Numbered from the stretch's first letter, positions 8,168 to 19,348 are shown. The stretch is DNA of 60,305 bases from Pseudomonas sp. BN102 (GCF_029871245.1 NZ_SSON01000028.1:1-60305); one strand, 5' to 3'. Translations and numbers: made by a program. The notes: generated by a model not told the origin, from the sequence alone.

Positions 8168-9244
8168 ATGCCGCCGCTCAGCCGCGACCAGGCGCAACAT
8201 CGCGCCGATGATATCCAGGCTTTCTACCGTGAGGTGCAGCGCCTCCAGGAGGAGCAGGCGCTGCTGCTCGCCCCGGAGCAGCACGAACGCATCTGCGAGC
8301 ACCATCGCCAGCTGCTGGCCGGATACCACAGCACCTACGACATCGACCCGGACGCCCAGGCGCGCCGTCTTTCCCTCGGCATGCGCATCGCCTCCCTGCT
8401 GGGCGCCCTGGCGCTGGCCGCCAGCCTGCTGTTCTTCTTCTACCAGTTCTGGGGCCTGTTCCCCGAAGCCGCCCAGGTGGGCATCCTCGCCGGCTTCTCC
8501 CTGGGCGGCCTGCTGCTGACCCTGCTGCTGCGCCAGCGCGATCAGTCCGGCTACTTCAGCAAGCTGGTGGCGATACTGGCCTTCGCCTGCTTCGTGCTGA
8601 ACGTCGTGATGCTTGGGCAGATCTTCAACATCACCCCCAGCGACAACGCCCTGCTGCCTTGGGCCGCCTATGCCCTGCTGCTGGCTTATGCCTGCGAGGT
8701 GCGACTGCTGTTGGGCGCCGGCCTGCTCTGCATCCTGGCCCTGTTCGCCACCAGGCTGGCGAGTTGGACCGGGCTTTATTGGCTGGACTGCGCCGAACGC
8801 CCGGAACACCTGCTGCCCGCCGGGCTGCTGATCTTCCTGGTGCCGCAGCTCGTCTCCCAGGCGCGCTACAGCGGCTTCGCCGCCCTCTACCGGGTGATGG
8901 GCCTGCTCGGCCTCTTCGTGCCCGTACTGGTGCTGGCAAACTGGAGCGCCGGCAGCTACCTGCCCTGGCCGAGCGACCTGGTGGAAGGCTTCTACCAGCT
9001 GCTCGGCTTCGCCGGCGCGGCGCTGATCATCTGGCTCGGCAACCGCCGCGACTGGCCGGAGGTGGTGCACACGGGCCTGCTGTTCTTCGTGGTCTTCCTC
9101 TACATCAAGCTGTTCGACTGGTGGTGGGAGGTGATGCCCAAGTACCTGTTCTTCCTAGTCCTCGGCCTCACCGCCGTGCTTATCCTGCTGGTGCTCGGCC
9201 GCCTGCGGCGGGCTCAGGCACACAAGGGAGGACAGGCCGCATGA
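8168..9244 (+). CDS. DUF2157 domain multi-pass membrane protein
   Basis: A 358-aa protein. The ATG at 8168 follows AAGGA; the frame is open upstream to 8072 but that part is REP sequence. Residues 1-75 form a soluble helical N-terminal domain (QAFYREVQRLQEEQALLL), then about ten hydrophobic helices fill the rest, including LLFFFYQFWGLFPEAAQ and a late DWWWEVMPKYLFFL. This is the DUF2157 architecture, of unknown function. The stop overlaps the next start (ATGA at 9241-9244), so the two proteins are translationally coupled and probably act together. Confidence 0.8.
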   Translation: MPPLSRDQAQHRADDIQAFYREVQRLQEEQALLLAPEQHERICEHHRQLLAGYHSTYDIDPDAQARRLSLGMRIASLLGALALAASLLFFFYQFWGLFPEAAQVGILAGFSLGGLLLTLLLRQRDQSGYFSKLVAILAFACFVLNVVMLGQIFNITPSDNALLPWAAYALLLAYACEVRLLLGAGLLCILALFATRLASWTGLYWLDCAERPEHLLPAGLLIFLVPQLVSQARYSGFAALYRVMGLLGLFVPVLVLANWSAGSYLPWPSDLVEGFYQLLGFAGAALIIWLGNRRDWPEVVHTGLLFFVVFLYIKLFDWWWEVMPKYLFFLVLGLTAVLILLVLGRLRRAQAHKGGQAA

Positions 9245-10098
9245 AATCCCGCAATGCCTTGCTCGCCGGCCTGGCGCTGATCGGGCTGACCAATGCCATC
9301 GCCCTGGCGGGCGTCTGGTACAACCGCAGCGGCGAGGCGGACAGCCGCCTGCTGCTGTCGGGGCGCGAACTCCAGCGCAGCTACGACTGGTCGCAGCATG
9401 AGAACAGCGGCCTGGCCCTGCGCCTGGACTGGCGCCTGCCGAGCGACACGGACAGCGACGAGCGCTACCGGTCGCGAATGCTGGATGAAGCCAAGCTGCT
9501 CAGCCTGGGCTTCGAGCTGCCCGACACTGAGGGCAAGCACCGCTACCGGGGACACAACCGCGAAGTGCTGGTGGTGCTGGAAATGGACGGCCCTGCGCGC
9601 AAGGCCGAGCGGGAGCGCGAACGCCAGCGCCGGGAAAAGGCCCGTGCCGCCCTCGCCGCCGAACCCGGTGACAAGAAGCTTCAGGATGCCGACCGAGCCG
9701 CCCGCGAATACCTGGAACAGGAAGAGCGACACAGGAGCCGTCTGTTCGCCGTGGATGTCGGGCTGGACCGCGAGGCCCTGCGCGCCCGCTATCCCGATCG
9801 CAGCCGCTATGCCCTGGTGCCCGGCAACCTCCACGCCTGGGTACAGGACAAGCGCCTGACCGGGCAGATCGGCCAACTGCGCATTGCCGAGATCAATGTG
9901 CCCCATGCCTGGCGCGAAAACCTGGGCAAAGAGTTGGCGCGTGACTCCCACGGCAAGCGACCGCCCCGCTTTCAAATGGAGGTCAGTTTCGGACGGCGCC
10001 TGGAACCCTGGATCAGCGCAGCGCCGGAGTTTCCGGACCCTGTCGATAAAGTGCGGAACAGCGCCGCCGATAGCCTGGCGTCAAGGACCCGTCCGTGA
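9241..10098 (+). CDS. DUF4824 family protein, partner of the DUF2157 protein
   Basis: A 285-aa protein with an N-terminal membrane anchor or signal (NALLAGLALIGLTNAIALAGV) and a periplasmic domain. Early motifs are GRELQRSYDWSQHENSGLAL and DEAKLLSLGFELP; a charged coiled-coil-like segment rich in Arg/Glu lies near residues 118-165, and FAVDVGLDREALRARYPD follows. This is the DUF4824 pattern, usually found next to DUF2157 genes. The start overlaps the upstream stop by four bases. No catalytic motif is visible; a role in the cell envelope is inference from the pairing and topology. Confidence 0.8.
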   Translation: MKSRNALLAGLALIGLTNAIALAGVWYNRSGEADSRLLLSGRELQRSYDWSQHENSGLALRLDWRLPSDTDSDERYRSRMLDEAKLLSLGFELPDTEGKHRYRGHNREVLVVLEMDGPARKAERERERQRREKARAALAAEPGDKKLQDADRAAREYLEQEERHRSRLFAVDVGLDREALRARYPDRSRYALVPGNLHAWVQDKRLTGQIGQLRIAEINVPHAWRENLGKELARDSHGKRPPRFQMEVSFGRRLEPWISAAPEFPDPVDKVRNSAADSLASRTRP

Positions 10099-10135
10099 CG
10101 CCGGCCAGGCTGCACGCTAGCATTGCGCCATCACC

Positions 10136-11647
10136 ATGAGGTCGCGTTTCCCGATGCCGTTACGAGAACACACCAAGCAAAGCCACCGCCTGTTGGTCCT
10201 CACGTTGGTACTGCTGCTTGGCTGCGGCTTCCTGGCCACCTCGCTGGTCAGCTACCAGGCATCGCTCAAGTCCATTCGCGCCAGCATCGTCAACACAGAA
10301 CTGCCGCTGACCTCGGACAATGTCTACTCCGAGATCCAGAAGGACCTGGTGCGGCCCATCCTGATCTCCTCGATGATGAGCCGCGACACCTTCGTCCGCG
10401 ACTGGGTGTTGAAGGGCGAGAAAGACGTCGACCAGATGACCCGCTACCTGCGCGAGGTGCAGGAGCACTACGGGGCCTTCACCAGCTTCTTCATCTCCGA
10501 CCGCACCCTCACCTACTACCAGACCAAGGGCGTGCTCAAGCAGGTGCGCCGCGACGAGCCGAGGGACATCTGGTACTTCCGCGTGCGCGACCTGAAGGAG
10601 CCATACGAGATCAATGTCGATATCGACCTGGCCAACCAGGATCGACTGACGATCTTCATCAACTACAAGGTGTTCGACTACGACGGCAAGTTCCTCGGTG
10701 CCACCGGCGTCGGTCTGACGGTGGACGCGGTCATCAAGCTGATAGACGAGTACCAGCGCCGGTACGAGCGCAGCGTCTACTTCGTCGACAGGGCCGGCCG
10801 CATTGTCCTGACGGGCGCGGACGGCGGGCCCATGGGTGCGCGGGCCGGCCAGTCGCTGGCCGAGGTCAAGGGCCTGGAAGCATTGCAGGCCAGGCTGACC
10901 CGCCCGCAGACCGGCAAGTTCGAGTACCAGGAAGACGGCCGCGACCATTTCCTCAACGTGCGCTATATCCCCGAGCTGGACTGGTACCTCTTCGTCGACA
11001 AGCACGAAAACGGATTGCTCTCGGGTATCCGCAACACCCTTTACCTGAACCTGTTGATCTGCCTGCTGGTGACCGCCGTGGTATTGGTCCTGGTGAGCCG
11101 CCTGATGCGCCGCTACCAGTCGAGCATCGCCGCCCTGGCCACCACCGATAGCCTCACTGGCCTGCCCAACCGACGCGGCTTCGAGTTGCTCGCCGGGCAG
11201 GCGCTGCAGGAGGCACGCCGCGACCGCCGGCCGCTCGCCGCCCTGCTGCTGGACCTCGACCACTTCAAGCAGCTCAACGACACCTACGGCCACCAGGCCG
11301 GCGACCTGGTGCTGCAAGGCTTCGCCCAAGACCTGCGCGATGGCTTGCGCCAGTCGGACATCATCTGCCGCTGGGGTGGGGAGGAATTCATCATCCTGCT
11401 CAAGGAAACCAGCAACTCCACGGCCCACCATCTGGCGGAGAAGGTCCGCAATGACGTGGCTGTCCGGCGTTATCCCTACAAGGGCGTGAACCTGCACGTC
11501 ACCACCAGCATCGGCCTGGCCGAGATGCACCCGGACGACTCCCTGGACAGCCTGATCGGCCGCGCCGACCGCGGCCTCTACCGCGCCAAGCAGTCCGGCC
11601 GCGATTGCGTGTGCGTGGAGCCGTCGGGCAATGCCGACGTGCTGTAG
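10136..11647 (+). CDS. Membrane diguanylate cyclase with periplasmic sensor
   Basis: Makes c-di-GMP from two GTP. About 503 aa: membrane helix 1 (residues 18-42), a roughly 270-residue periplasmic Cache-type sensor (SFFISDRTLTYYQTKG, later SVYFVDRAGRIVLTG), helix 2 (about 306-325), and a C-terminal GGDEF domain. The active site reads WGGEEF, with the metal site LDLDHFKQLND, and the inhibitory RxxD motif (RQSD) lies five residues before GGEEF, so product inhibition is expected. The start could also be the ATG at 10154. It follows the DUF4824 gene by 37 bp on the same strand. The sensed ligand is unknown. Confidence 0.9.
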   Translation: MRSRFPMPLREHTKQSHRLLVLTLVLLLGCGFLATSLVSYQASLKSIRASIVNTELPLTSDNVYSEIQKDLVRPILISSMMSRDTFVRDWVLKGEKDVDQMTRYLREVQEHYGAFTSFFISDRTLTYYQTKGVLKQVRRDEPRDIWYFRVRDLKEPYEINVDIDLANQDRLTIFINYKVFDYDGKFLGATGVGLTVDAVIKLIDEYQRRYERSVYFVDRAGRIVLTGADGGPMGARAGQSLAEVKGLEALQARLTRPQTGKFEYQEDGRDHFLNVRYIPELDWYLFVDKHENGLLSGIRNTLYLNLLICLLVTAVVLVLVSRLMRRYQSSIAALATTDSLTGLPNRRGFELLAGQALQEARRDRRPLAALLLDLDHFKQLNDTYGHQAGDLVLQGFAQDLRDGLRQSDIICRWGGEEFIILLKETSNSTAHHLAEKVRNDVAVRRYPYKGVNLHVTTSIGLAEMHPDDSLDSLIGRADRGLYRAKQSGRDCVCVEPSGNADVL

Positions 11648-11704
11648 TCGCGGATTCATCGACACGCAGGACGCCGGCCGTGAAACCCCCACAAATGCCA
11701 GTTC

Positions 11705-12790
11705 TCAGGCCAGCAAGGCCACCGACTTGATCTGCGCCCAGATCGACTGTCCGGGGTAGAGCCCCAACTGGTCGCGGGAAAAACGCGTGATGCGAGCCAG
11801 CATGGCTGTGCCGTCCACGTCGAGGCGGACCAGCACGTGGGCCGGATTGGCCGCTGGCATTTCTTCCACCACCCGCGCCGGCAACAAGTTGAGGATGCTG
11901 CTGTCGCGCTGTTTCTCCAGGCTCAGGCTGACGTCCCGCGCCAATACCCGGAAGCGCAGGGTGCGCCCCTCGGCGACTGGTGAATGGGCCACCCGCATGC
12001 CGAGGGAGCTCCCCGGCAACGCCAGGGCCAATAGCTGGTAGCGGGCATCGAAGCTCTGCACCCGGCCCTCGATCACCACGCCCGCTTCGTCCTCCTGGGC
12101 CGTGGGCAGGTCCAGCCGCGCCAGGGTCTGCTCCAGGGGTCCGCTGGCCAGCACCTTGCCGTCGTCCAGCAGCACCAGGTAGTCGGCCAGGCGCGCCACC
12201 TCGTCCGGCGAATGGCTGACGTAGAGCACCGGGATATCAAGCTCGTCGTGCAGGCGCTCCAGGTAAGGCAGGATCTCGCCCTTGCGCTTGAGGTCCAGGG
12301 CCGCCAGGGGTTCGTCCATCAACAACAGGCGCGGACTGGCCAGCAAGGCGCGGGCGATGCCCACGCGCTGCCGTTCGCCGCCGGACAGTCCGCCCGGCAT
12401 GCGTTCCAGCAGGTGACCGATACCGAGCAGTTCCACCGCCTGTTCCAGCTGCACGCGCCTCTCTCGAGCCAGGATGCGCCGCAGGCCGAATTCGAGATTG
12501 CGCCGCACCGAGAGATGTTCGAACAGGCTGGCTTCCTGGAACACATATCCCAGCGGACGTTTGTGGGTGGGCAGGAAGTGGCCGCGGGTGCTGTCCTGCC
12601 AGACCTCGCCGTTGATTTCCAGGTAACCCTCGGCGGCCCGCTCCAGGCCGGCGATGCAGCGCAACAGGCTGGTCTTGCCGGAACCCGAATGGCCGAACAG
12701 GGCACTGACGCCGCGTCCGGGCAATTCGAGGTCGGCTTCCAGGGTGAAGCTCGGGTGGCGCAGGCGGAAACGCGCGCGAATCTGTTGCAT
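11705..12790 (-). CDS. modC: Molybdate ABC transporter ATP-binding protein ModC
   Basis: A 361-aa ATPase for molybdate import at the inner membrane. Walker A is GHSGSGKTS, the ABC signature LSGGERQR, Walker [13 protein letters not shown], and the switch His lies in YVSHSPDEV. The C-terminal 110 residues form the MOP/TOBE oxyanion-binding domain ([21 protein letters not shown]), typical of ModC. It begins three bases after the modB stop, so modBC form one operon. The molybdopterin oxidoreductase at 21852-23960 is one possible consumer of the metal. Confidence 0.95.
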   Translation of the reverse strand: MQQIRARFRLRHPSFTLEADLELPGRGVSALFGHSGSGKTSLLRCIAGLERAAEGYLEINGEVWQDSTRGHFLPTHKRPLGYVFQEASLFEHLSVRRNLEFGLRRILARERRVQLEQAVELLGIGHLLERMPGGLSGGERQRVGIARALLASPRLLLMDEPLAALDLKRKGEILPYLERLHDELDIPVLYVSHSPDEVARLADYLVLLDDGKVLASGPLEQTLARLDLPTAQEDEAGVVIEGRVQSFDARYQLLALALPGSSLGMRVAHSPVAEGRTLRFRVLARDVSLSLEKQRDSSILNLLPARVVEEMPAANPAHVLVRLDVDGTAMLARITRFSRDQLGLYPGQSIWAQIKSVALLA

Positions 12791-12793
12791 GAC

Positions 12794-13480
12794 TCAGGTC
12801 CAGCCGGGTTTGAGGCGCCGGCTGGTGTTCAGCGCCAACAGGATGAGGAAGGAGAACAACAGCATGCCGCCGGCCAGCCAGTGGGCCTGGGCGTATTCCA
12901 TGGATTCTACGTGGTCGAAGATCTGCACCGAGACCACGCGGGTCTTCTCCGGGATGTTGCCGCCGATCATCAGCACCACGCCGAACTCACCCACCGTGTG
13001 GGCGAAGCCGAGGATGGAGGCGGTGACGAAGCCCGGCCGCGCCAGCGGCAGCACCACCGAGAAGAAGGTGTCCCAGGGGCCGGCACGCAGGGTGGCGGCC
13101 ACTTCCAGCGGACGCGCGCCTATGGCGGTGAAGGCGTTCTGCAGTGGCTGCACCACGAAGGGCATGGAGTAGATCACCGAGCCCACCACCAGGCCGGCAA
13201 AGGTGAACGGCAGGGTGCCGAGGCCGAGGCCCTGGGTGAACTGGCCGATGAAACCGTGGGGCCCCATGCTCACCAGCAAGTAGAAGCCGATGACGGTGGG
13301 TGGCAGTACCAGCGGCAAGGCGACGACCGCTGCCACCGGACCCTTGAGCCGCGAGGAGGTGCGCGCCAGCCACCAGGCGATCGGCGTACCTATCACCAGG
13401 AGGAGCAAGGTGGTGAGGGTCGCCAGCTCCAGGGTCAGCCAGATGGCGGCCAGGTCGGTGCGATCGAGGGGAAAGGTCAT
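12794..13480 (-). CDS. modB: Molybdate ABC transporter permease ModB
   Basis: A 228-aa inner-membrane permease with about five to six helices, including [21 protein letters not shown] near the start. The ATPase-contact loop shows [25 protein letters not shown] (EAA motif). Length and motifs fit ModB. The periplasmic molybdate-binding gene modA, normally directly upstream, is not there; a GAF/degenerate-GGDEF gene occupies that position. ModA must be encoded elsewhere or the permease must use another binding protein. Confidence 0.93.
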   Translation of the reverse strand: MTFPLDRTDLAAIWLTLELATLTTLLLLVIGTPIAWWLARTSSRLKGPVAAVVALPLVLPPTVIGFYLLVSMGPHGFIGQFTQGLGLGTLPFTFAGLVVGSVIYSMPFVVQPLQNAFTAIGARPLEVAATLRAGPWDTFFSVVLPLARPGFVTASILGFAHTVGEFGVVLMIGGNIPEKTRVVSVQIFDHVESMEYAQAHWLAGGMLLFSFLILLALNTSRRLKPGWT

Positions 13481-13501
13481 GGATTGGCCGAATGATCAGG
13501 T

Positions 13502-13529
13502 TTCGCTGTGTGGTGAACTATATAGCGAA
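13502..13529 (-). promoter_or_regulatory. Possible ModE-like operator/promoter before modB
   Basis: TTCGCT at 13502-13507 and AGCGAA at 13524-13529 form an inverted repeat. On the minus strand the first half continues as TTCGCTATATAG, close to the left half of the classical ModE site (ATCGCTATATA). The second half matches poorly. It lies 22 bases upstream of the modB start codon, where molybdate-dependent repression would be expected. Confidence 0.4.
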
Positions 13530-13548
13530 GCCCCGCAACCAGCCAGAA

Positions 13549-14601
13549 TCAGGCGCTGTCACCGGCCCTGCCCTGCCCTCTCCGGCGCAATGCGTTGTCC
13601 GCTTCCAGCAGCAACTGTTCGAGGTTCTGGCCGGGGTTCGCCTCGGCCAGGCCGATTCGCAGGGTCAGGCCCTGCTGCGCCGCGCGGTTGTGAGCGCCCA
13701 GGCTGGCACGCAGGCGCTGCACCAGGGCGTCCGGATCCTCATGGCCGCTGGTCAGCACCAGGAACTCGGCTCCGCCCAGTCGCGCCAGCACGTCGCCCCG
13801 CCGGAATTGCGTCCGCAGCAAGCGCGCGGCGGCCAGCGGCAGGCTCTCGCCCTGGCCGCCATTGGTGCTCTCCAGCACCAGGTAAAGCAGCAGGCAGGGG
13901 CTGTTGCGCTGCCGCGCGGCCTCCAGTGCCTCGGCGGCCCGGTGCAGGAAGCCGAGGCGGTTGTCGAGGCCGGTGAGCTCGTCGGTCATGGCGAAGCGCT
14001 GGATCTCCTGCTCGACCTGCTCGCGCTCGCAGGCTTCGTCGTAGAGCAGGCGGTTGGCGGCCGCCAGTTCCTGGGTGCGGGCGGCCACCCGCTGCTCCAG
14101 TTCGTTGTAGAGCTGGACGCTGTCCATGGCTACCGAGGTGGAGTCCGCCAGGGCCTGCAGCAGCCCCACCTCACGCTCGTCGGCGCGGCGCCCGGTCGCC
14201 CAATAGGTGCCGATGGCGCCCACCGGAGCGAGGCTGCGGATCGGCACCATGACCAGGCTCTGAACGAAGGTGGGCCGGTAGGCGTCGTGGGGAATGCGCG
14301 GGTCGCAGTAGATGTCTTCGATCACTGCGGGTTCGCGGTTGAGCATGGCCCAACCGCTGATGCAGGTTTCCATGGGGAAACGCAGGCCCTTCCAGAGCGG
14401 CGAGATGGCGTCTTCGTCCTTGTAGAAGCAGAGGTCGCCGTCACGCAGGACGAAGGTGGCGCCGTCGGCCCCCACCAGTTCCCGTGCGGCGCTGCGCACG
14501 ATCTCGGCGATGCGGTCGAGGTCGCGGGCCAGGGACAGTTCCTGGATGGCCCTCACCAGGCATTCGAGATTGCGTTCGTAGCTGACAGCGGAACCTTCCA
14601 T
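13549..14601 (-). CDS. GAF protein with a catalytically degenerate GGDEF domain
   Basis: A 350-aa soluble protein. Residues about 10-165 form a GAF domain (ARELVGADGATFVLRDGD, CISGWAMLNREPAVIED), residues 165-210 a coiled coil (LEQRVAARTQELAAANRLL), and residues 210-340 a GGDEF fold starting MTDELTGLDNRLGFLHR. The signature is GGAEF instead of GGDEF/GGEEF, and the first metal-binding Asp motif is replaced (LLYLVLESTNGG), so cyclase activity is unlikely. The inhibitory c-di-GMP site RxxD (RRGD, five residues before GGAEF) remains, so a c-di-GMP receptor role is possible. The gene ends 68 bp before modB, in the place where modA would be expected. Confidence 0.85.
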   Translation of the reverse strand: MEGSAVSYERNLECLVRAIQELSLARDLDRIAEIVRSAARELVGADGATFVLRDGDLCFYKDEDAISPLWKGLRFPMETCISGWAMLNREPAVIEDIYCDPRIPHDAYRPTFVQSLVMVPIRSLAPVGAIGTYWATGRRADEREVGLLQALADSTSVAMDSVQLYNELEQRVAARTQELAAANRLLYDEACEREQVEQEIQRFAMTDELTGLDNRLGFLHRAAEALEAARQRNSPCLLLYLVLESTNGGQGESLPLAAARLLRTQFRRGDVLARLGGAEFLVLTSGHEDPDALVQRLRASLGAHNRAAQQGLTLRIGLAEANPGQNLEQLLLEADNALRRRGQGRAGDSA

Positions 14602-14659
14602 AGCGCCACGCCTCCGGGCCGGGACGAAGTCCGCCCCGGATTCATCTCAGCACATCGGC

Positions 14660-15052
14660 TCAGTCTTTGCGCGATGGCGAAAGCAGTTCGATCTTGTAGC
14701 CATCCGGGTCTTCGACGAAAGCCAGGATGCTCGTGCCATGCTTCATCGGGCCCGGCTCGCGGGTGATCTTGCCGCCGCGCGCGCGGATGTCCTCGCAGGC
14801 CTTGTAGACGTCGCCCACTTCCAGGGCGATGTGGCCGTAGCCGCTGCCCAGCTCGTAGTTATCCACACCCCAGTTGTAGGTCAGCTCGATCACGCTGTTG
14901 TGGGCTTCGTCGCCGTAGCCGACGAAGGCCAGGGTGAACTGGCCGTCCGGATAATCCTTGCGGCGAAGCAGGGTCATGCCGAGCACTTCGGTATAGAAGG
15001 CGATGGATTTGTCCAGGTCGCCGACTCGCAGCATGGTATGCAGCAGTCTCAT
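14660..15052 (-). CDS. gloA: Lactoylglutathione lyase (glyoxalase I)
   Basis: A 130-aa single-domain metalloenzyme that isomerises the methylglyoxal-glutathione hemithioacetal to S-lactoylglutathione in the cytoplasm. It starts [26 protein letters not shown], with metal ligands expected at His5, Glu57 ([10 protein letters not shown]), His75 (GYGHIALEV) and Glu123 (YKIELL). The length matches GloA1 of Pseudomonas, which also sits next to argG. A strong hairpin separates it from argG upstream, so it is probably transcribed from its own promoter in the 15053-15096 gap. Confidence 0.95.
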   Translation of the reverse strand: MRLLHTMLRVGDLDKSIAFYTEVLGMTLLRRKDYPDGQFTLAFVGYGDEAHNSVIELTYNWGVDNYELGSGYGHIALEVGDVYKACEDIRARGGKITREPGPMKHGTSILAFVEDPDGYKIELLSPSRKD

Positions 15053-15096
15053 CGTTGGTTCCTCATCGGTTGCCCGTTATCCCGGACTCTAAACAC

Positions 15097-15121
15097 AAAC
15101 CCCGGCTCGTGGCCGGGGTTT
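15097..15121 (-). terminator. Intrinsic terminator of argG
   Basis: AAACCCCGGC (15097-15106) pairs with GCCGGGGTTT (15112-15121) around a 5-base loop. On the minus strand the stem is followed by GTGTTTAG, and it sits 23 bases past the argG stop. Confidence 0.85.
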
Positions 15122-15144
15122 GTGGGCTCGCACTGACAAGCTTA

Positions 15145-16362
<1,218 letters not shown>

Positions 16363-16492
16363 GCCATCAACTCCACGGGGGTTGTACGAAAAACCCGTGA
16401 TTCTACTGACCCTGGCGGCCAAATTACAGTGGCGCGACAGCTTATGACGACGAGGCGACAGATTCTGTCGACCGCGCGACGAACGGCGGGGG

Positions 16493-17464
16493 TCAGGAGC
16501 CTGGCCTGACCGCTTCGCGCTTGGCGGCTGGGGTGGCCGGCTCTGCAGCGGCGGTAGAGGTCCCCGCCGGCGTCTCGGCCGGCGCGGGAGCGGCTGCCGG
16601 CGCCTCAACGGGCAGCTCCACCCGCGACAGCAGTACGGTGGTGCGGCGATTCTTCGCCCGGTTGGCCGGGCTGTTGTTCGGCACCAGCGGGTAACGCTCG
16701 CCATGGAAACGCATGACCATCTGCGACTCGGGGAAGCCGCGGGCCTTGAAGTAATCGAATACCGCCAGGGCGCGGCGGCGCGACAGGTCGCGGTTGGTCA
16801 GGCGGTTGCCGCTGTTGTCGGAATGACCGTCGATCTCGATGTGGTTCACGCTGGGATCGGCCTTGATGAAGTCGAGGATGATCTCCAGCCTTGCCCGTGC
16901 CCTCTCGTCCAGCTCGCTGCCACCCGGGAAGCCGACCTGCGCGCGTTTGACCTGGTCGAAGTTCACCGGCAGCAACTTGGCCGTGCAAGCCAGGTAGTCC
17001 TGGTAGGCGTGATTGAACTTCACCGGCAGCAGGCGCACCTCCAGGGCATCCCCACCCTGCTGGGTGCGGTGGCGCACCACCGGGCTGCGGCCCTCCAGCA
17101 GTCCGGCGAGCAGGCGCCCGGCCTGCTGCTGGGAACTGTTGAAGGGCACCGCGCCACCTGCGACGCTGACCACCCCCAGATTGATATCGCCGCGCCCCGG
17201 CTGCCAGGGCGCGGCCGCCGCCAGCAGGGTCGCGGAGCCGGCCCCCATCCAGCGTTCGCGCGCGTTCAGGCGGAAGGTGGCCTGCTCGCCGGCACGGCGC
17301 ACGAATTCCCCCGAACCGAAATCGGTGATGGGTTGCGACAGGCGGCACTCGAACTTGTCGCCCTCCACCTTCCATTCCACCTTCTCCAGGCGCGTCTGAA
17401 AGGTCACGGCCATGGCCGGCAAGCTGGCGAACAAGCTCAGGAGGATGAGGTAGCGCTGGCGCAC
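16493..17464 (-). CDS. motY: Flagellar T-ring/stator protein MotY (OmpA family)
   Basis: A 323-aa periplasmic protein that helps anchor the flagellar stator. The GTG at 17464 (reads VRQRYLILL) is preferred to the GTG 12 bases upstream because GGAG lies 7-8 bases before it and the protein then matches family length. A signal peptide ends at SLPAMA; the N-terminal MotY domain has [18 protein letters not shown] and [13 protein letters not shown]; the C-terminal OmpA peptidoglycan-binding domain (about 190-300) has [20 protein letters not shown] and NRAKNRRT. It is divergent from pyrC, as in P. aeruginosa. The last 30 residues are a Pro/Ala-rich tail. Confidence 0.93.
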   Translation of the reverse strand: MRQRYLILLSLFASLPAMAVTFQTRLEKVEWKVEGDKFECRLSQPITDFGSGEFVRRAGEQATFRLNARERWMGAGSATLLAAAAPWQPGRGDINLGVVSVAGGAVPFNSSQQQAGRLLAGLLEGRSPVVRHRTQQGGDALEVRLLPVKFNHAYQDYLACTAKLLPVNFDQVKRAQVGFPGGSELDERARARLEIILDFIKADPSVNHIEIDGHSDNSGNRLTNRDLSRRRALAVFDYFKARGFPESQMVMRFHGERYPLVPNNSPANRAKNRRTTVLLSRVELPVEAPAAAPAPAETPAGTSTAAAEPATPAAKREAVRPGS

Positions 17465-17630
17465 GGCGGGCTCCACGGGGTTTTACGGTACTCCTGCTGG
17501 GTATCGGTGCCGCACGGAAAAACTTGAGCCTCGATTTGCCCCTGAACCGCGCCTGGCACAAGCCCCGCGTGCCCCTGGAGGGCTTTTCCGGTAGCATGTT
17601 CGGCCAGTTCTGCCCGCCTGGAAGCCCCCC

Positions 17631-18677
17631 ATGTCCGACCGTTTGACCCTGCTGCGTCCCGACGACTGGCACATCCACCTGCGCGATGGCGCCGTCCTGG
17701 CCCATACCGTCGCCGATGCCGCCCGCACCTTTGGCCGCGCCATCATCATGCCCAACCTGGTGCCCCCGGTTCGCAATGCCGAGGAGGCCGATGCCTACCG
17801 CCAGCGCATCCTGGCCGCGCGCCCGGCTGGCAGCTGCTTCGAGCCGCTGATGGTGCTCTACCTCACCGACCGCACCAGCCCCGAGGACATCCGCGCGGCC
17901 AAGGCTTCCGGTTTCGTCCACGCCGCCAAACTCTACCCGGCCGGCGCCACCACCAACTCGGATTCCGGCGTCACCAGCATCGACAAGATCTTCCCGGCCC
18001 TGGAAGCCATGGCCGAAGTGGGCATGCTGCTGTTGGTCCACGGTGAAGTGACCCGTGGCGAGATCGACGTGTTCGATCGCGAGAAGGTGTTCATCGACGA
18101 ACACCTGCGCCGTGTGGTCGAGCGCTTCCCGACCCTGAAGGTGGTCTTCGAGCACATCACCACCGGCGACGCCGTGCAGTTCGTGCAGTCGGCCCCAGCC
18201 AACGTGGCAGCCACCATCACCGCCCATCACCTGCTGTACAACCGCAACCACATGCTGGTGGGCGGCATCCGCCCGCACTTCTATTGCCTGCCGATCCTCA
18301 AGCGCAATACGCACCAGGAAGCCCTGCTGGACGCCGCCACCGACGGCAGCGCCAAGTTCTTCCTCGGCACCGATTCGGCGCCCCACGCCAAGCACGCCAA
18401 GGAAGCCGCCTGCGGTTGCGCCGGCTGCTACACGGCCTTTGCTGCCATCGAGCTCTACGCCGAGGCCTTCGAGCAGCGCAACGCGCTGGACAAACTGGAA
18501 GCCTTCGCCAGCTTCAACGGCCCGGACTTCTACGGCCTGCCGCGCAATACCGACCGCATCACCCTGGTGCGCGAGGAATGGACCGCCCCCGCAACCCTGC
18601 CGCTGGGCGAGCAGACCGTGGTACCGCTGCGTGCCGGCGAGAAGCTGCGCTGGCGCCTGCTGGAGGAGCAAGCGTGA
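17631..18677 (+). CDS. pyrC: Dihydroorotase
   Basis: A 348-aa zinc enzyme that cyclises carbamoyl-aspartate to dihydroorotate in pyrimidine synthesis. The metal motif DWHIHLRDG lies near the N-terminus. [18 protein letters not shown] holds the lysine that is carbamylated in the family, LLVHGEV and FEHITT carry further ligands, and [15 protein letters not shown] the catalytic Asp. The length and the absence of an allantoinase-like extension place it in the short E. coli PyrC class. Its stop overlaps the GTG start of rnt (GTGA), so the two are co-translated. Confidence 0.97.
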   Translation: MSDRLTLLRPDDWHIHLRDGAVLAHTVADAARTFGRAIIMPNLVPPVRNAEEADAYRQRILAARPAGSCFEPLMVLYLTDRTSPEDIRAAKASGFVHAAKLYPAGATTNSDSGVTSIDKIFPALEAMAEVGMLLLVHGEVTRGEIDVFDREKVFIDEHLRRVVERFPTLKVVFEHITTGDAVQFVQSAPANVAATITAHHLLYNRNHMLVGGIRPHFYCLPILKRNTHQEALLDAATDGSAKFFLGTDSAPHAKHAKEAACGCAGCYTAFAAIELYAEAFEQRNALDKLEAFASFNGPDFYGLPRNTDRITLVREEWTAPATLPLGEQTVVPLRAGEKLRWRLLEEQA

Positions 18678-19348
18678 GCGAAGACTTCTACGACGACGAA
18701 CTGGAAGGCAGCCTGCCGTCCGGCCCGCGCCACCCGATGGCGGCTCGCTTCCGTGGCTACTTGCCGGTGGTGGTGGACGTGGAAACCGGCGGCTTCAACG
18801 CCGCCACCGACGCCCTGCTGGAAATCGCCGCGACCACCATCGCCATGGACGAGCAGGGTTTCCTCTATCCGGACCACACCCACTTCTTCCGGGTCGAGCC
18901 GTTCGAAGGCGCCAACATCGAACAGGCCGCGCTGGAGTTCACCGGGATCAAGCTGGACCACCCGCTGCGCATGGCGGTGAGCGAGGAGCACGCGCTGACG
19001 GAAATCTTCCGCGGCCTGCGCAAGTCGATCAAGGCCAATGGCTGCAAGCGCGCCATCCTGGTCGGCCACAACAGCAGTTTCGACCTCGGCTTCCTGAATG
19101 CCGCGGTCAACCGCACCGGCCTCAAGCGCAACCCCTTCCACCCCTTCTCCAGCTTCGATACCGCGACCCTGGCCGGCCTCGCCTACGGCCAGACCGTGCT
19201 GGCCAAGGCCTGCCAGGCCGCCGGCATCGAGTTCGACGGCCGCGAGGCGCATTCGGCGCGCTACGACACCGAAAAGACCGCCGAACTGTTCTGCGGCATC
19301 GTCAACCGCTGGAAGGAAATGGGCGGCTGGATCGACGACGAGGACTGA
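18674..19348 (+). CDS. rnt: Ribonuclease T
   Basis: A 224-aa 3'-5' exoribonuclease of the DEDDh family, trimming tRNA CCA ends and maturing 5S and other stable RNAs. Motifs are Exo [12 protein letters not shown], Exo [14 protein letters not shown] and Exo [14 protein letters not shown]. The start is GTG at 18674, overlapping the pyrC stop and preceded by GGAGGAG; the length equals the known Pseudomonas protein. A REP element and a bidirectional terminator follow. Confidence 0.95.
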   Translation: MSEDFYDDELEGSLPSGPRHPMAARFRGYLPVVVDVETGGFNAATDALLEIAATTIAMDEQGFLYPDHTHFFRVEPFEGANIEQAALEFTGIKLDHPLRMAVSEEHALTEIFRGLRKSIKANGCKRAILVGHNSSFDLGFLNAAVNRTGLKRNPFHPFSSFDTATLAGLAYGQTVLAKACQAAGIEFDGREAHSARYDTEKTAELFCGIVNRWKEMGGWIDDED

